Positions 9,890 to 19,231 of a DNA stretch of 64,000 bases are shown piece by piece. This DNA comes from Bog-473 sp963850095 (lineage in GTDB: Bacteria > Actinomycetota > Acidimicrobiia > Acidimicrobiales > RAAP-2), in contig CAWKJX010000008.1 of the NCBI GenBank assembly GCA_963850095.1, positions 62,001 to 126,000 on the forward strand, read 5' to 3'. Both the position numbers and the translations under genes were made by a program. The notes beneath the pieces were generated by a model. The model was given only the letters and a program-made list of their open reading frames with translations. It was not told the DNA's origin and ran no database searches. The stretch's first letter is position 1; every line of letters starts with the position of its first letter.

Positions 9890-9916
9890 ACTGACCGGTA
9901 CAAAGACCCGTACACT
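9890..9916. promoter_or_regulatory. TetR-type operator (13-bp form) and leaderless promoter
   Basis: ACTGACCGGTACA at 9890-9902 is the exact inverse of the 13-mer at 6695-6707. Just downstream TACACT (9911-9916) is a good -10 box six bases before the aldolase ATG. The operator would lie between -35 and -10, a blocking position for a repressor. Confidence 0.6.
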
Positions 9917-9922
9917 GGGAAG

Positions 9923-10690
9923 ATGCCGTCCGACCGCGCGCCGCACAAGTTCCCCCGCTTCGACAACACCGAGGACGAGCGCCGCTACCGCAAGCAGCGG
10001 CTGGCCGCCGCTTTCCGCCTGTTCGGCAAGTTCGGCTTCAGCGAGGGCACCGCAGGCCACATCACCGCGCGCGATCCCGAGCGCCCCGACCACTTCTGGG
10101 TCAACCCCGTCGGCATGAACTTCCGCCAAATCAAGGTCAAGGACCTCCTGCTGGTGAACCACCAGGGCGAAGTGGTCGAGGGCACCTGGCCCCTCAACCT
10201 GGCCGCCTTCGTCATCCATTCGCAGATCCACGCCGCGCACCCTGACGTCGTGTCCGCCGCGCACGCGCATTCGGTGTACGGCAAGGCCTGGTCGATTTTG
10301 CACCGCCCGCTCGACCCGCTGACCCAGGATGCCTGCGCCTTCTACGAGGACCACGTGGTGTTCGACGATTACACGGGGGCCGTGGTGGAGATCGAGGAGG
10401 GTAAGCGCATTGCGCACGCGCTCGGGACCAACAAGGCGGCCATCCTCGTCAACCACGGGCTGCTCACGGTGGGCCGCACCGTGGACGAGGCGGCCTGGTG
10501 GTTCATCACCATGGAGCGCAGCTGCCAGGCCCAGCTTCTGGCCGAGGCCGCGGGCACGCCTGTCCCGATCCGTCCCGAGGTGGCGGAGAAGACCGCAGAA
10601 CAGACGGGGAGCCACCGCGCCGGCTGGGCCCAGTTCCAGCCGCTCTACGACCAGATCGTGGCCGAAGAGCCGGACCTGCTGGACGAGTAG
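9923..10690 (+). CDS. class II aldolase/adducin-family protein
   Basis: 255 aa protein of the class II aldolase fold (L-fuculose-phosphate aldolase and relatives), Zn-dependent aldol cleavage or decarboxylation. The metal-site histidines are in AAHAHSVYG (His-x-His) and VNHGLL, and the fold starts with KFGFSEGTAGHITARDP. The wider family also contains non-aldolase enzymes, so cleavage of a sugar phosphate should not be assumed here. ATG 9923 has no Shine-Dalgarno but a TACACT -10 six bases upstream. It shares a divergent promoter with the acyl-CoA dehydrogenase. Confidence 0.85.
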   Translation: MPSDRAPHKFPRFDNTEDERRYRKQRLAAAFRLFGKFGFSEGTAGHITARDPERPDHFWVNPVGMNFRQIKVKDLLLVNHQGEVVEGTWPLNLAAFVIHSQIHAAHPDVVSAAHAHSVYGKAWSILHRPLDPLTQDACAFYEDHVVFDDYTGAVVEIEEGKRIAHALGTNKAAILVNHGLLTVGRTVDEAAWWFITMERSCQAQLLAEAAGTPVPIRPEVAEKTAEQTGSHRAGWAQFQPLYDQIVAEEPDLLDE

Positions 10691-10718
10691 CCAGGGGAGC
10701 CCCTGGCCGTTCGGGCGT

Positions 10719-11617
10719 TCAGTCGCCCTGCTGCTCCAGATGTTCCATGAAGGTGGCCGACCAACCCATGAGGTTGGCCGGGATCCAGTAGCCCGCCTCC
10801 TCGTTGATGTCCGCCCAGTGCGCGGCGACGTCCTCCACCGTCGCGCCGCCTCCGGGGTGCACGTAGCCGGCCGTGGACGCCAGGAAGATGCGGGCGAAGC
10901 GCCCCGCGCCCGCCGCGTACATTTCGCCGCTGACGGGGCACTCCTCGTGGGCCAGGTAGGCGGCCATCGGTGCCACCAGCTCGGGGTCCATGCCGTCGGG
11001 TCCGGCGCCGCCGGCCATGCGGGTCATGGCGGCCGGCGCGATGAGGTTGACCCGGATGCCGCGCTTCGCCCCACCCACGGCCAGGCTCCGGGTCAGCCCG
11101 ATCACGGCGGCCTTGGCCGTGGCGTAGGAGATGTTGTTGGGCAGGCCGAAGACACCACTCGAGGTGGTCATGACGATCCGTCCGTAACCTTGGTCGACCA
11201 TGTGCGGCCAGGCGGCGCGGGCGGTGTTGAACGAGCCGACCGTATGGACGGCCAGGTGCGCGGCCAGGTTGTCCTCGTCGGCCTCGGGGAAGGCGGCCCA
11301 GCGCATGATGCCGGCGTTGTTGATCAGGATGTCGAGACGGCCGAACTGCCTCACCGCCGCGTCCACCAGCGCCTGCGCGCCCGCGGCGCTGGAGACATCG
11401 TTCGTGTCGGCCACGGCCGAGCCACCGCCGGCGACGATGGACGCAACGACCTCGTCGGCCGGCCCGCGTCGCTGCCGGTTCCTTCGATGGAGCCGCCGAG
11501 GTCGTTGACCACCACGCTGGCGCCGCGCTCGGCCAGCAGCAGGGCGTAGGCCCGCCCGATGCCTCGCCCCGCACCGGTGACGACGGCGACGCGCCCGTCG
11601 AAACGGAGCTCGCTCAG
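10719..11617 (-). CDS. SDR-family oxidoreductase, HSD17B4-like (frameshifted; apparent CTG start)
   Basis: Short-chain dehydrogenase, about 300 aa, resembling the 3-hydroxyacyl-CoA dehydrogenase part of multifunctional beta-oxidation enzymes: TGAGRGIGRAYALLLAERGA, then VVVNDLGGSIEGTGSDAG, the serine in TTSSGVFG, and YATAK. The C-terminal tail contains VEDVAAHWADINEEAGYW. The frame breaks near 11472 (…GSDAG, then PADEVVASIVAGGG), equal to one missing base. The protein starts LSELRFDGRVAVVTGAG, and no ATG, GTG or TTG is available upstream in that frame. The CTG at 11617 overlaps the amidohydrolase stop (CTGA), so it is either a CTG initiator or a misread ATGA/GTGA. Confidence 0.83.
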
Positions 11618-12858
11618 GCTGCGACCGGAGCCTTGTACCCGAGCAGCCCACCCAGGGTGCCGCCCAGCATGGCGTCACGCTCGTCCGCCGGGACGCCGAC
11701 GAACAGTTCGTCCATGATCTGCCGGCTGCCGCGGAACGTGCCCTCGGCGTGCGGGTAGTCGTTGCCCCACACAATGCTCGACACGCCGGTGATGTGCCGG
11801 CAGGCCACCGCGACCGGGTCGTCCTGGAACGACACATGGAACTGGCGCTTCACGTACTCGCTCGGCGTCAGCGGGTAGGGCCACTTCTCGTTCAGCCGGA
11901 ACAGCTGGGCCATGCTGCTCTGCTGCTCCCGGGGGAGGTCGGCGTCCCAGTAGCCGAGCCACCAGTCGGCGTCCTGGCCGATGCCGGTGATCCAGCACTT
12001 GTCCATGGCGCCGACCAGCGAGGCCAGCCAGTGCGCGTTGAACTCGATGAGCGCGAAATGGAGGTCGGGATAGCGCTCGGGCACACCGCCACCGATCAGC
12101 TCACAGATCAGCTGTTGGGGGACGATGGTGCTGTAGATCGACTGGGTGATCATCCGCTTGGAGGCGGACTTCTCGGTCATGGGCTGGTTGACCTGCCGGG
12201 CCGACTCTGCCACGACCTTGAGCGTCGTGGCCTCGGGGTCGTTGACCTTCACGCCGCCCGTCTGGGTGTGGAAGAACACGTGCACGCCGTTGGCCTGCGC
12301 GGCCGCCCACACCGGGTCGAAGTCACGCGAGTAGTAGGGCTTCGGCGGTGTCGCCGGCAGCAGAATGGCCCGGAACCCACCGGCGGCGGCGCGCTCGATT
12401 TCGGCCACCGCCTCTTCGATGTCCGTCATCGGGATCGGTGCCGTCGGAGCCAGGCGATCGAAGTAGGGCGTGAAGCGCTCGACGATGTAGTCGTTGTACA
12501 CCCGGGCATGGGCCATGGAGAGCTCGTGGTCGTCGGAGTAGAGCCCGAAGAGCGACAGGTTCGGGTGCATCACCCCGACGTCGACCCCGTCGGACGCCAG
12601 GTCCTCGATGATCAGCGCGGGGTCGCCCTCCGGCATCCGGCCGCCCGTCTGGCGGTAGCGCGAAATCGTCCACCCCTCGAATCCGGGCGTGTGCAGCCGG
12701 CGGAAGATCCGGGCCCCGCCCTCGACGAACGGCTCGATCTCGAAGTCGTCCTCCCAGACGGCCCGGTCACGCAGATGCTTGGGCAGGCGTGTCTTGAACA
12801 GGTCGGTGGGCTCCAGGATGTGCCCGTCCGCGGAGACGACAAAGGGCTTGTCCGGCAT
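11614..12858 (-). CDS. amidohydrolase 2 family protein (ACMSD-like)
   Basis: 414 aa metal-dependent hydrolase or decarboxylase of the amidohydrolase-2 family. It begins with VVSADGHILEP (the D-x-H at the metal site). It also carries HPNLSLFG, VFFHTQTGG (metal histidine) and ends with IVWGNDYPHAEGTF (the conserved aspartate). Family members hydrolyse or decarboxylate ring-cleavage products, which fits the Rieske and monooxygenase genes nearby. ATG 12858 has GGAAGGGA upstream; an ATG at 12879 in frame is also possible. It is coupled to the following SDR and divergent from the cyclase across a 20-bp operator. Confidence 0.87.
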   Translation of the reverse strand: MPDKPFVVSADGHILEPTDLFKTRLPKHLRDRAVWEDDFEIEPFVEGGARIFRRLHTPGFEGWTISRYRQTGGRMPEGDPALIIEDLASDGVDVGVMHPNLSLFGLYSDDHELSMAHARVYNDYIVERFTPYFDRLAPTAPIPMTDIEEAVAEIERAAAGGFRAILLPATPPKPYYSRDFDPVWAAAQANGVHVFFHTQTGGVKVNDPEATTLKVVAESARQVNQPMTEKSASKRMITQSIYSTIVPQQLICELIGGGVPERYPDLHFALIEFNAHWLASLVGAMDKCWITGIGQDADWWLGYWDADLPREQQSSMAQLFRLNEKWPYPLTPSEYVKRQFHVSFQDDPVAVACRHITGVSSIVWGNDYPHAEGTFRGSRQIMDELFVGVPADERDAMLGGTLGGLLGYKAPVAA

Positions 12859-12934
12859 GAGGCTGTCCCTTCCGTCCATGCTGAGCGTAGAGAAAAGGGC
12901 CCGCGCGGAGTGCGCGAAGCTCCTCTCCTGAGAC

Positions 12935-12954
12935 TAGACCAACCGGTCGGTACA
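12935..12954. promoter_or_regulatory. TetR-type operator (20-bp form)
   Basis: TAGACCAACCGGTCGGTACA lies between the divergent amidohydrolase and cyclase genes. It matches the inverse of the site at 15780-15799 in 19 of 20 positions. Confidence 0.65.
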
Positions 12955-12982
12955 CAGCAACGGCGGCCAGGAGGAGCGACAC

Positions 12983-14041
12983 GTGACGAAGCGGTGGAAG
13001 CAGCGACCGGAGGGCTCGACCTGGGGCGACTGGGGCGACGACGACGAGCTGGGCCGGGTCAACCTCATCACCCCGGACAAGGTGCTCCAGGGCGTGCGCG
13101 AGGTCGAGGCCGGCATCAGCTTCTGCCTGAGCCTGCCGCTGGACTACCCCGGCGGTACCTCCCTCAACCAACGTCGTTACCCGCCGGTCGTCGCTCCCAC
13201 CGAGGACATGAAGGGCGTGCCGGCCACCTTCTACAACGTGCACATGAGCGAAATGGAGGACTGGGGCGATCCCCGGTTCGTCGATGTCTGGGCGGACGAC
13301 GTCGTGACACTGTCGCTCCAGTACTCGACGCAGTGGGATTCCCTGGCCCACGTCGGGGCCGAGTTCGACGCCGACGGCGACGGCGTGGACGAGGCCGTGT
13401 ACTACAACGGCTACCGGGCCGGCGTCGACCTGGTCGGCCCCTCCGACGACGCCCGCGGCGACGGCAGCGGCCACCGCTCCTTCGCCCACCACCTGGGGCT
13501 CGAGCACATGGCGTTCCACGGCGTGCAGGGACGCGGCGTGCTGGTCGACCTGGCCCACCACCTCGGCGATGACTGGAAGGGCGTCGACCGGGCGACGCTG
13601 GAGGAGATCATGACGGCCGACGACGTGGTGGTGGAGCCGGGCGACATGCTGCTGCTGCACACGGGCTTCGCCACCAGGGTGCTCGAGTGGGAGCGCGACC
13701 CCGACCCGGTGAGGATCCACACGCTGTGCTCGTACCTCGACGCCCGGGACCCGTCACTGCTCGAGTGGATCGCCGAGTCGCGGATCTCGGCCCTGGTGGC
13801 CGACAACTACGCCGTCGAGGGCATGGTGGGCAAGGGCAAGGACCCCAGCCGGCGCTCGTTCCTTCCCATCCACCACCTCTGCCTCTTCAAGCTCGGCGTC
13901 CCGCTGGGCGAAATGTGGTACCTGCACGAGCTCGCCACCTGGCTGCGCGAGCACGGCCGCAGCCGCTTCCTCCTCACCGCACCGCCGCTGCGCATGCCCG
14001 GCATTGTGGGCTCACCGGTCACCCCGGTCGCCACCGTGTGA
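12983..14041 (+). CDS. cyclase family protein (kynurenine-formamidase-like hydrolase)
   Basis: 352 aa member of the cyclase family (PF04199), metal-dependent hydrolases that include kynurenine formamidase and ring-opening or lactone-forming enzymes. The metal-site region is WDSLAHVGAEFDADGDG with YYNGYRAG following, and a second block is GVLVDLAHHL. The C-terminal part has PIHHLCLFKLGVPLGEMWYL, typical of the longer actinobacterial members. The GTG start at 12983 is preceded by AGGAGGAG. It is divergent from the amidohydrolase and probably works on the same intermediate series. Confidence 0.87.
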   Translation: MTKRWKQRPEGSTWGDWGDDDELGRVNLITPDKVLQGVREVEAGISFCLSLPLDYPGGTSLNQRRYPPVVAPTEDMKGVPATFYNVHMSEMEDWGDPRFVDVWADDVVTLSLQYSTQWDSLAHVGAEFDADGDGVDEAVYYNGYRAGVDLVGPSDDARGDGSGHRSFAHHLGLEHMAFHGVQGRGVLVDLAHHLGDDWKGVDRATLEEIMTADDVVVEPGDMLLLHTGFATRVLEWERDPDPVRIHTLCSYLDARDPSLLEWIAESRISALVADNYAVEGMVGKGKDPSRRSFLPIHHLCLFKLGVPLGEMWYLHELATWLREHGRSRFLLTAPPLRMPGIVGSPVTPVATV

Positions 14042-14056
14042 CGACGGCGCCTCCGC

Positions 14057-15713
14057 TCAGCCCGCGGCGCCCGCCAACTCGGATGACGGCGTGAACGTGA
14101 AGGCGTCGTAGTCGTTGGCCATCACGTCGGCGATGATGGAGAACAGCTTCGGGCGGCCGGCCGAGTTGAGCAGGAAGACCTTGGGCTTGCCCGGAATATT
14201 GGTGCCGAAGTAGTAGCTCTTTTCCCCGAACGACTGGTTGGCCACGCCGCGGTTGACCATGTTGGTCCAGCGCTCCTCGGACCGGGCCGTCACCTCCACC
14301 ACGCTGGAGCCGCGTCGGCGGGCGAACTCGAGCAGGTCCATGACGAAGTCGACCTGGTCACCGTTGTAGCGCGGGTTGTTGCCCGCCGCGGCGTGCGGGC
14401 CCCCCGGGAAGAACAGGTTCGGGAAACCGTGGGTCTGCACGCCGAGGAACGTCAGCGGCCCGTCCGCCCAGTAGTCGACGAGGGCCAGGCCGTCGCGGCC
14501 ACGGATCCCCATGCGTGACAGGGCGCCCGTGCCGAAGTCGAATCCGGTGGCCCACACGATGATGTCGAATTCCTGTAGGCCCTCCGTCGTCTCGATGCCC
14601 GTCGGCGTGACACGCACCATCGGGGCTTCTTGCAGGTCGACGAGGGACACATTGGGGCGGTTGAAGGCCTCGAAGTACCCGGTGACGAACGGCGGCCGCT
14701 TCTCCCCGAACCGGTGGTCCCGCGGGATGAGCCTCTCCGCCGTCGCCGGGTCGTGCACGATGCTGCGGATTTTGCTCGCCATGAACTCGCAGAATTCGGC
14801 ATTGACTTCGGCGTTGAACAACAGGTCGGTGTAGTTGCTCGTCAGCTTGGTGAACCCGGGGCTGTCCCACATGGTCTCGTAGAACGCCTGGCGCGCCTCT
14901 TCGGGATCCTCGAACGCCGTGCGGTCGTGCGTCTGGTGGAGGAAACCGTGGACGGAGGTGTTGAGCGTCTCACGCAACGCGGGGAAGTTGGCCCGGAGCT
15001 CGGCCTGCTCGTCCGGCGTGATGGGCCGGTTGTTGAGCGGCGTGCACCAGTTGGCCGTGCGTTGGTACACGGTCAGCGAGGACACCTCGTCGGCGATGGC
15101 GGGAACGACCTGCACGCCGCTCGACGAGGTGCCGACGACGGCTACCCGCTTGCCCGCGAAGTCGACCGTCTCGATCGGGCCAGAGGCCCGTGTGGAATTG
15201 CTGACCGCGGAAGCTGTCGCGCCCCTCGACGTCGGGGATGTAGGGGATGGACAGCACCCCGGTGGCGGCGACGACGAAGCGGGCGCGCACCTCGGTCCCG
15301 TCCGCCGTCCCGACCAGCCATGTGCCGGTCCGGTCGTCCCACACGGCAGACGTCACCCGGGCCCCACAGCGGATGTGGCGGCGCAGGTCGAAGCGGTCCA
15401 CCACGTGGTTCAGATAGCGCTCGGTCTCGGGCTGCGCGGCGAAGTGCTCCTGCCACTCCCACTCGTCGAAGAGCTCCGCGGAGAAGAGGTAGCCGTAGGT
15501 GTAGCTCTCCGAGTCGAAGCGGGCGCCCGGGTAGCGGTTCCAGTACCAGGTGCCCCCGACGCCGTCGCCCGCCTCGAGCAGCTGGACCGAGAACCCGGCC
15601 TGGCGCGCCCGGTAGAGCTGGTAGATGCCCGTGATGCCGGCGCCGACGACGAGCACGTCGACGTCGGCGGAGGATGGGGACTCGTCGCCGGGCACTGCAG
15701 GGGAGGTCGTCAT
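14057..15713 (-). CDS. flavin-containing monooxygenase, Baeyer-Villiger type (frameshifted)
   Basis: NAD(P)H- and FAD-dependent monooxygenase, about 551 aa, the length of cyclohexanone monooxygenase-like enzymes. The FAD motif VVGAGITGIYQL is near residue 24, GGTWYWNRYPGARFD follows, and the Baeyer-Villiger fingerprint region reads FRGQQFHTGLWPD. The second nucleotide motif is VAVVGTSSSG, followed by IIVWATGFDFG. The frame breaks between WPD and ETVDFAGKRVAVVG near 15168, equal to one extra base. It would convert a ketone to an ester or lactone. ATG 15713 has GAGG eight bases upstream. A five-codon upstream frame (15727-15710, MRPTT) ends in an ATGA overlap with this start. Confidence 0.87.
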
Positions 15714-15750
15714 GTCGTGGGCCTCATTTTGCCGGGCGGATCGGGCAGTG

Positions 15751-15780
15751 ACCTGGGAAGGGGCACCTTCCCAGGTTTTT
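15751..15780 (+). terminator. strong hairpin followed by TTTTT, terminator-like
   Basis: ACCTGGGAAGG (15751-15761) and CCTTCCCAGGT (15766-15776) form a perfect 11-bp stem with a four-base loop, followed by a run of five T on the plus strand. This is the form of an intrinsic terminator. It sits in the divergent region between the monooxygenase and Rieske genes and abuts the operator at 15780. It could stop plus-strand readthrough. On the minus strand it would instead be a 5'-UTR hairpin of the monooxygenase message. Confidence 0.7.
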
Positions 15781-15799
15781 GTACCGACCGGTTAGTCTA
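15780..15799. promoter_or_regulatory. TetR-type operator (20-bp form)
   Basis: TGTACCGACCGGTTAGTCTA lies between the divergent monooxygenase and Rieske genes. Its inverse matches the 12935-12954 site with one mismatch (T for C at position 6 of that strand). Confidence 0.65.
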
Positions 15800-15836
15800 A
15801 CGTCAGTCGGTGCAGGCACAGCAAGGGGACGGCAGT

Positions 15837-17205
15837 ATGTCGGTCGTGGAGCACAAGTGGTCGGCGCTGCCGGTGCCGCACGCCATCGAGGTGCCGGACC
15901 GGGTGCCCAAGGAGCGCTACTACGACCCCGCGTTCTTCGCGCTGGAGGCCGAACAGCTCTGGCCCAAGACGTGGCAGATGGCCTGCCGGCTGGAAGAGAT
16001 CCCCGGCGCCGGCGACTTCGCCGAGTACGAAATCCTGGACCAGTCCGTCGTCGTCGTTCGCACCGAGGACCTGGGGGTGCGGGCCTTCCACAACGCCTGC
16101 CGGCACCGAGGCGTGCGCTTCGCCCAGGGACGCGGGTCGCGGCCGGGCGGGTTCGTCTGCCCCTTCCACGGCTGGTGCTACGGGACCGACGGCCACAACG
16201 CCCGGGTGACCCAGGCCTCGATGTTCGCCCCGCACAACCTCGAGCCCGGCGACATCGACCTGACCCCGGTGCGCTGCGAGACCTGGGGGGGCTGCGCCTG
16301 GGTCAACTTCGACCGATGCGGCGCCGCCGTTGCGCCAGTGCATTGAGCCGTTCGCCACCGTGCACGACGCCTGGAGGGTCGAGTCGTTGCGGGCCGAGTG
16401 GTGGTACGCGGCCCGGCTCCCGGTCAATTGGAAGTTGGCCGAGGAGGCCTTCGTCGAGCAGTACCACGTCCTGCAGGCCCACCCCCAACTGCGCATCGCC
16501 GACCGGTTCCCGCCCCGCGACCCGGCCGCCTTCGACCCCGCCACCTTCGTGCGGGGCGAGCTCGAGTACCTGCACGTGATGAGCGACGGCATGGCGGGCA
16601 TGGTGCACGCCCGGGACGTGGCGATCGCCGAGGCCATGGTGGACGGCCTGGAGCTGCCGGCGGACTACCCGGGGGCCCGGGCCACCTGGGACCGCACGCT
16701 CAACGACGCCGTCACCGCGGCGCACCGCTCACGCGGCTGCGATATGCCCGACATCGGCGAACTCGAGGCCCAGGGTCACAACCAGTCCATGGGGTACTGC
16801 TTCCCCCACTACTTCATTTTGCCCATGTACAGCAGTGCCTCGGCGTACCGGTTCCGCCCCCTCGGCCCCGAGGAGACGCTGATGGACTTCTGGTCGCTCA
16901 CCAGGTATCCGGAGGGCGAAGAGCCGGAAACGCCGCCGGTGCCCGAGCGTTGGGAGCACGACGACCCGCGCTGGCCGCCCATCCCGACCCAGGACTTCTC
17001 CAACCTGCCCAAGCAGCAGCGAGGCCTGCACTCCTCGAGCTTCGAGTACATGCGGCTCTCCGAACGGGGCGAGGGGCACATTTCGAACTACCAGCGCGTC
17101 ATCGACGGCTTCCTGGCCGGGTACGGCTACGACAAGCTGCTGCCGGCCCTGCAGCACGTGAACGTGAACCCGTTGGAGATGCCCGTTCTCGAGATCGACT
17201 TCTGA
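15837..17205 (+). CDS. Rieske [2Fe-2S] ring-hydroxylating oxygenase, alpha subunit (frameshifted)
   Basis: Terminal oxygenase subunit, about 456 aa. The Rieske cluster ligands are in CRHRGVRFAQ (Cys-x-His) and CPFHGWCYG (Cys-x-x-His). The mononuclear-iron domain has EEAFVEQYHVLQAHPQL, where the His ligands are expected. The frame breaks near 16314: AWVNFD continues as DAAPPLRQCIEPFATVHDAW one base away; uncorrected, the protein stops after 170 residues. ATG 15837 follows AAGGGGA. It needs an electron-transfer reductase, and none is seen in the window. A SnoaL-like gene follows 11 bases later and might act as its small partner. Confidence 0.88.
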
Positions 17206-17216
17206 GCTCGCTCGGC

Positions 17217-17621
17217 ATGGGAAGCCAGACCGGGTCCACCTTGGCCGACGTGGCCGCCGGCGTGGCCAACACCGTGGCCGCCTACACACAGGCCCTCGAC
17301 GACGGCCGCACTGACGACGTGGTCGCCACCTTCTGTCCCGACGGCAGCTGCGACATGCCGGGCCTCGGCCACCACGAGGGCCACGACGCCTTGCGCGCCG
17401 CCTATGCCCGGGTGGTGCCGCGCCAGCCACAGCGCCACCTCATTGTGAACACGCACGTCTCGGAGTGGGCCGACCGGGAAGCGTTTGCCACCAGCGACGT
17501 CGTCCTCCTGCTCAAGGGCGAGGCCGGTTGGGCCGTCGGCGTCGTCGGGCGCTATACCGATGTGCTGCACCACGACGGCTCTGCCTGGCGCTTCCACAGC
17601 CGGGTGGCCGAGTTCACCTAG
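17217..17621 (+). CDS. SnoaL/NTF2-like protein
   Basis: 134 aa protein with the NTF2-like cone fold: an N-terminal helix pair (VANTVAAYTQALDDGRTDDVVATFCPDGS) followed by strands with GHHEGHDALRAAY and HLIVNTHVSEW. Such proteins include polyketide cyclases, isomerases and, as a related fold, beta subunits of ring-hydroxylating oxygenases. It lies directly after the Rieske alpha gene, so a partner or downstream isomerase role is plausible but unproved. ATG 17217 is used; no strong Shine-Dalgarno is visible. Confidence 0.8.
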   Translation: MGSQTGSTLADVAAGVANTVAAYTQALDDGRTDDVVATFCPDGSCDMPGLGHHEGHDALRAAYARVVPRQPQRHLIVNTHVSEWADREAFATSDVVLLLKGEAGWAVGVVGRYTDVLHHDGSAWRFHSRVAEFT

Positions 17622-17644
17622 ACACGGAGAGACGGAGCCGCACC

Positions 17645-18469
17645 ATGAGATTCGGACTCGATGTCGCGCAACAGCGCATGCCCTGGGACGAGCTCGTCCG
17701 GCGGGTGCGCCTGGCCGAGGATTGGGGTTTTGACGGCGTCTGGGGCTTCGACCACTTCCAACCCATGTACGGCGAGGGCCCCGGCGAGACGTTCGAGGGG
17801 ATGACCACGCTCGCCGCCCTGGCCGGCCTGACGTCACGGGTCAGGCTGGGGCTCCTGGTCACCGGAGCCACGTACCGGCACCCGTCCGTGCTGGCGGCTC
17901 AGGCGCTGACCATCGACCACGCGTCGCACGGGCGCCTGGAGCTTGCTCTCGGCGCGGCCTGGTTCGACAAGGAGCACCACGAGCTCGGCATCCCCTTCCC
18001 GTCGACACCCGAGCGCTTCGACCTGCTGGAGGACACGCTCGAGATCGTGACCCGCCTGTTCAGCGGCGAGGTGGTCTCCTACGACGGCAAGCGGGTCTCG
18101 TTGCACGACGCCCGCATGCAGCCGCTCCCGGTGCAGCGCCCCCACCCGCCGATCTGGGTCGGCGGCATGGGCCCCCGGCGCACGCTTCCCCTGGCGGCGC
18201 GCTTCGCCGACGTGTGGCACGCCTTCGGGACGCCCAACTCGGTGCGCGACGCGAACGAGCGGCTCGACCAGTTGGCCACCGAGGCGGGACGTGACCCGTC
18301 GTCGATCATGCGGGCCGGCTCGCTCTCGCTGGACGACCTGGAACAGACCCGCCGCCACGCCGCCAAGTGGCGCGACGCCGGCTACGGCTACCTCGTCTGC
18401 GGGTGGCCGGGGGCGGGCGAACCGCAGGTCGACGCGTTCGCCCGCGACGTCATGGCCGATTTCTCATGA
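17645..18469 (+). CDS. luciferase-like (LLM) F420/FMN-dependent oxidoreductase
   Basis: 274 aa TIM-barrel flavin or F420 enzyme of the bacterial luciferase-like family. It begins with MRFGLDVAQQRMPWDELV and contains GLLVTGATYRHPSVLA, HGRLELALGAAW and the family core PPIWVGGMGPRRTL. Many actinobacterial members use F420. The cofactor cannot be decided from the sequence alone. ATG 17645 has GGAG upstream, 23 bases after the SnoaL-like gene, so it belongs to the Rieske operon. Confidence 0.87.
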   Translation: MRFGLDVAQQRMPWDELVRRVRLAEDWGFDGVWGFDHFQPMYGEGPGETFEGMTTLAALAGLTSRVRLGLLVTGATYRHPSVLAAQALTIDHASHGRLELALGAAWFDKEHHELGIPFPSTPERFDLLEDTLEIVTRLFSGEVVSYDGKRVSLHDARMQPLPVQRPHPPIWVGGMGPRRTLPLAARFADVWHAFGTPNSVRDANERLDQLATEAGRDPSSIMRAGSLSLDDLEQTRRHAAKWRDAGYGYLVCGWPGAGEPQVDAFARDVMADFS

Positions 18470-18506
18470 TGCTGCCGCGCGGCACTTCGACCAGGGAGGG
18501 ACGCGG

Positions 18507-19095
18507 GTGAGCAAGGTCGAGTCGATCCACCCGCGGGACTGGCCGCCGGGCCTGATGGAGAAGATGGCCGCGGCACTCAAGCCCCAGGGGCGGGACACCC
18601 CGCTGCCGCCCCGCGATCCCGGCGCCCCCAAAGGCCTCAACGCCATGGGCGTCATGGCCCACCACCCCGACGTGACACTGGCCTTCAACCACCTCGTGAC
18701 TCATGTGAACTACGACACGACGTTGTCGGCGCGCCGAGCGCGAGCTGGTCGTCCTTCGGGTGGCGCACGTGCGGGGCTCGTTGTACGAGTGGGGCCAGCA
18801 CGTGTATCAAGCCGGCCAGGCCGGTATCACGCCCGAAGAGGTGGCGCGGGTCCGTCAGGGGCCCGAGGCCGAGGGGTGGGCGCCGTTGGAGCGGGCGCTG
18901 GTGCGCGCCGTCGACGAGCTGGTGGCTCAGGCCCGGATGGCAGACGACACCTACGCCGCGCTGGCGGCCGAGCTCGACACCCGCCAGCTGATGGACGTGG
19001 TGTTCACCGTCGGCGCCTACGACGCCTTCGCCATGTTCCTGCGCACCTTCGACGTCGAGGTCGACCGGGACCTGGTGGACTACGCCGCGACCTGA
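18507..19095 (+). CDS. carboxymuconolactone decarboxylase-family protein (frameshifted)
   Basis: About 195 aa, AhpD/CMD fold. The first half has PRDPGAPKGLNAMGVMAHHPDVTLAFNHLVTHVNYDTTLSAR in pieces. The second half, one base away from about 18738, has ERELVVLRVAHVRGSLYEWGQHVYQA. The redox CxxC of AhpD is absent, so it is a non-peroxidase member, perhaps a decarboxylase or isomerase of the pathway. GTG 18507 follows GGAGGGACGCGG. It is the last gene of the Rieske operon; a 136-base convergent gap follows. Confidence 0.82.
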
Positions 19096-19231
19096 CGGGG
19101 CCGGAGGTTGCTGCGGGGTTGGGTTGGTCGTTCGACTCTGCGCCCGCTCTTCTCCGGGAGGCGATTCCTCGGCACAAGAACGTTCCGATCGGGCCCCGAA
19201 TTCCGAAGGCGAACCCCGAGGCACCAGAAGG

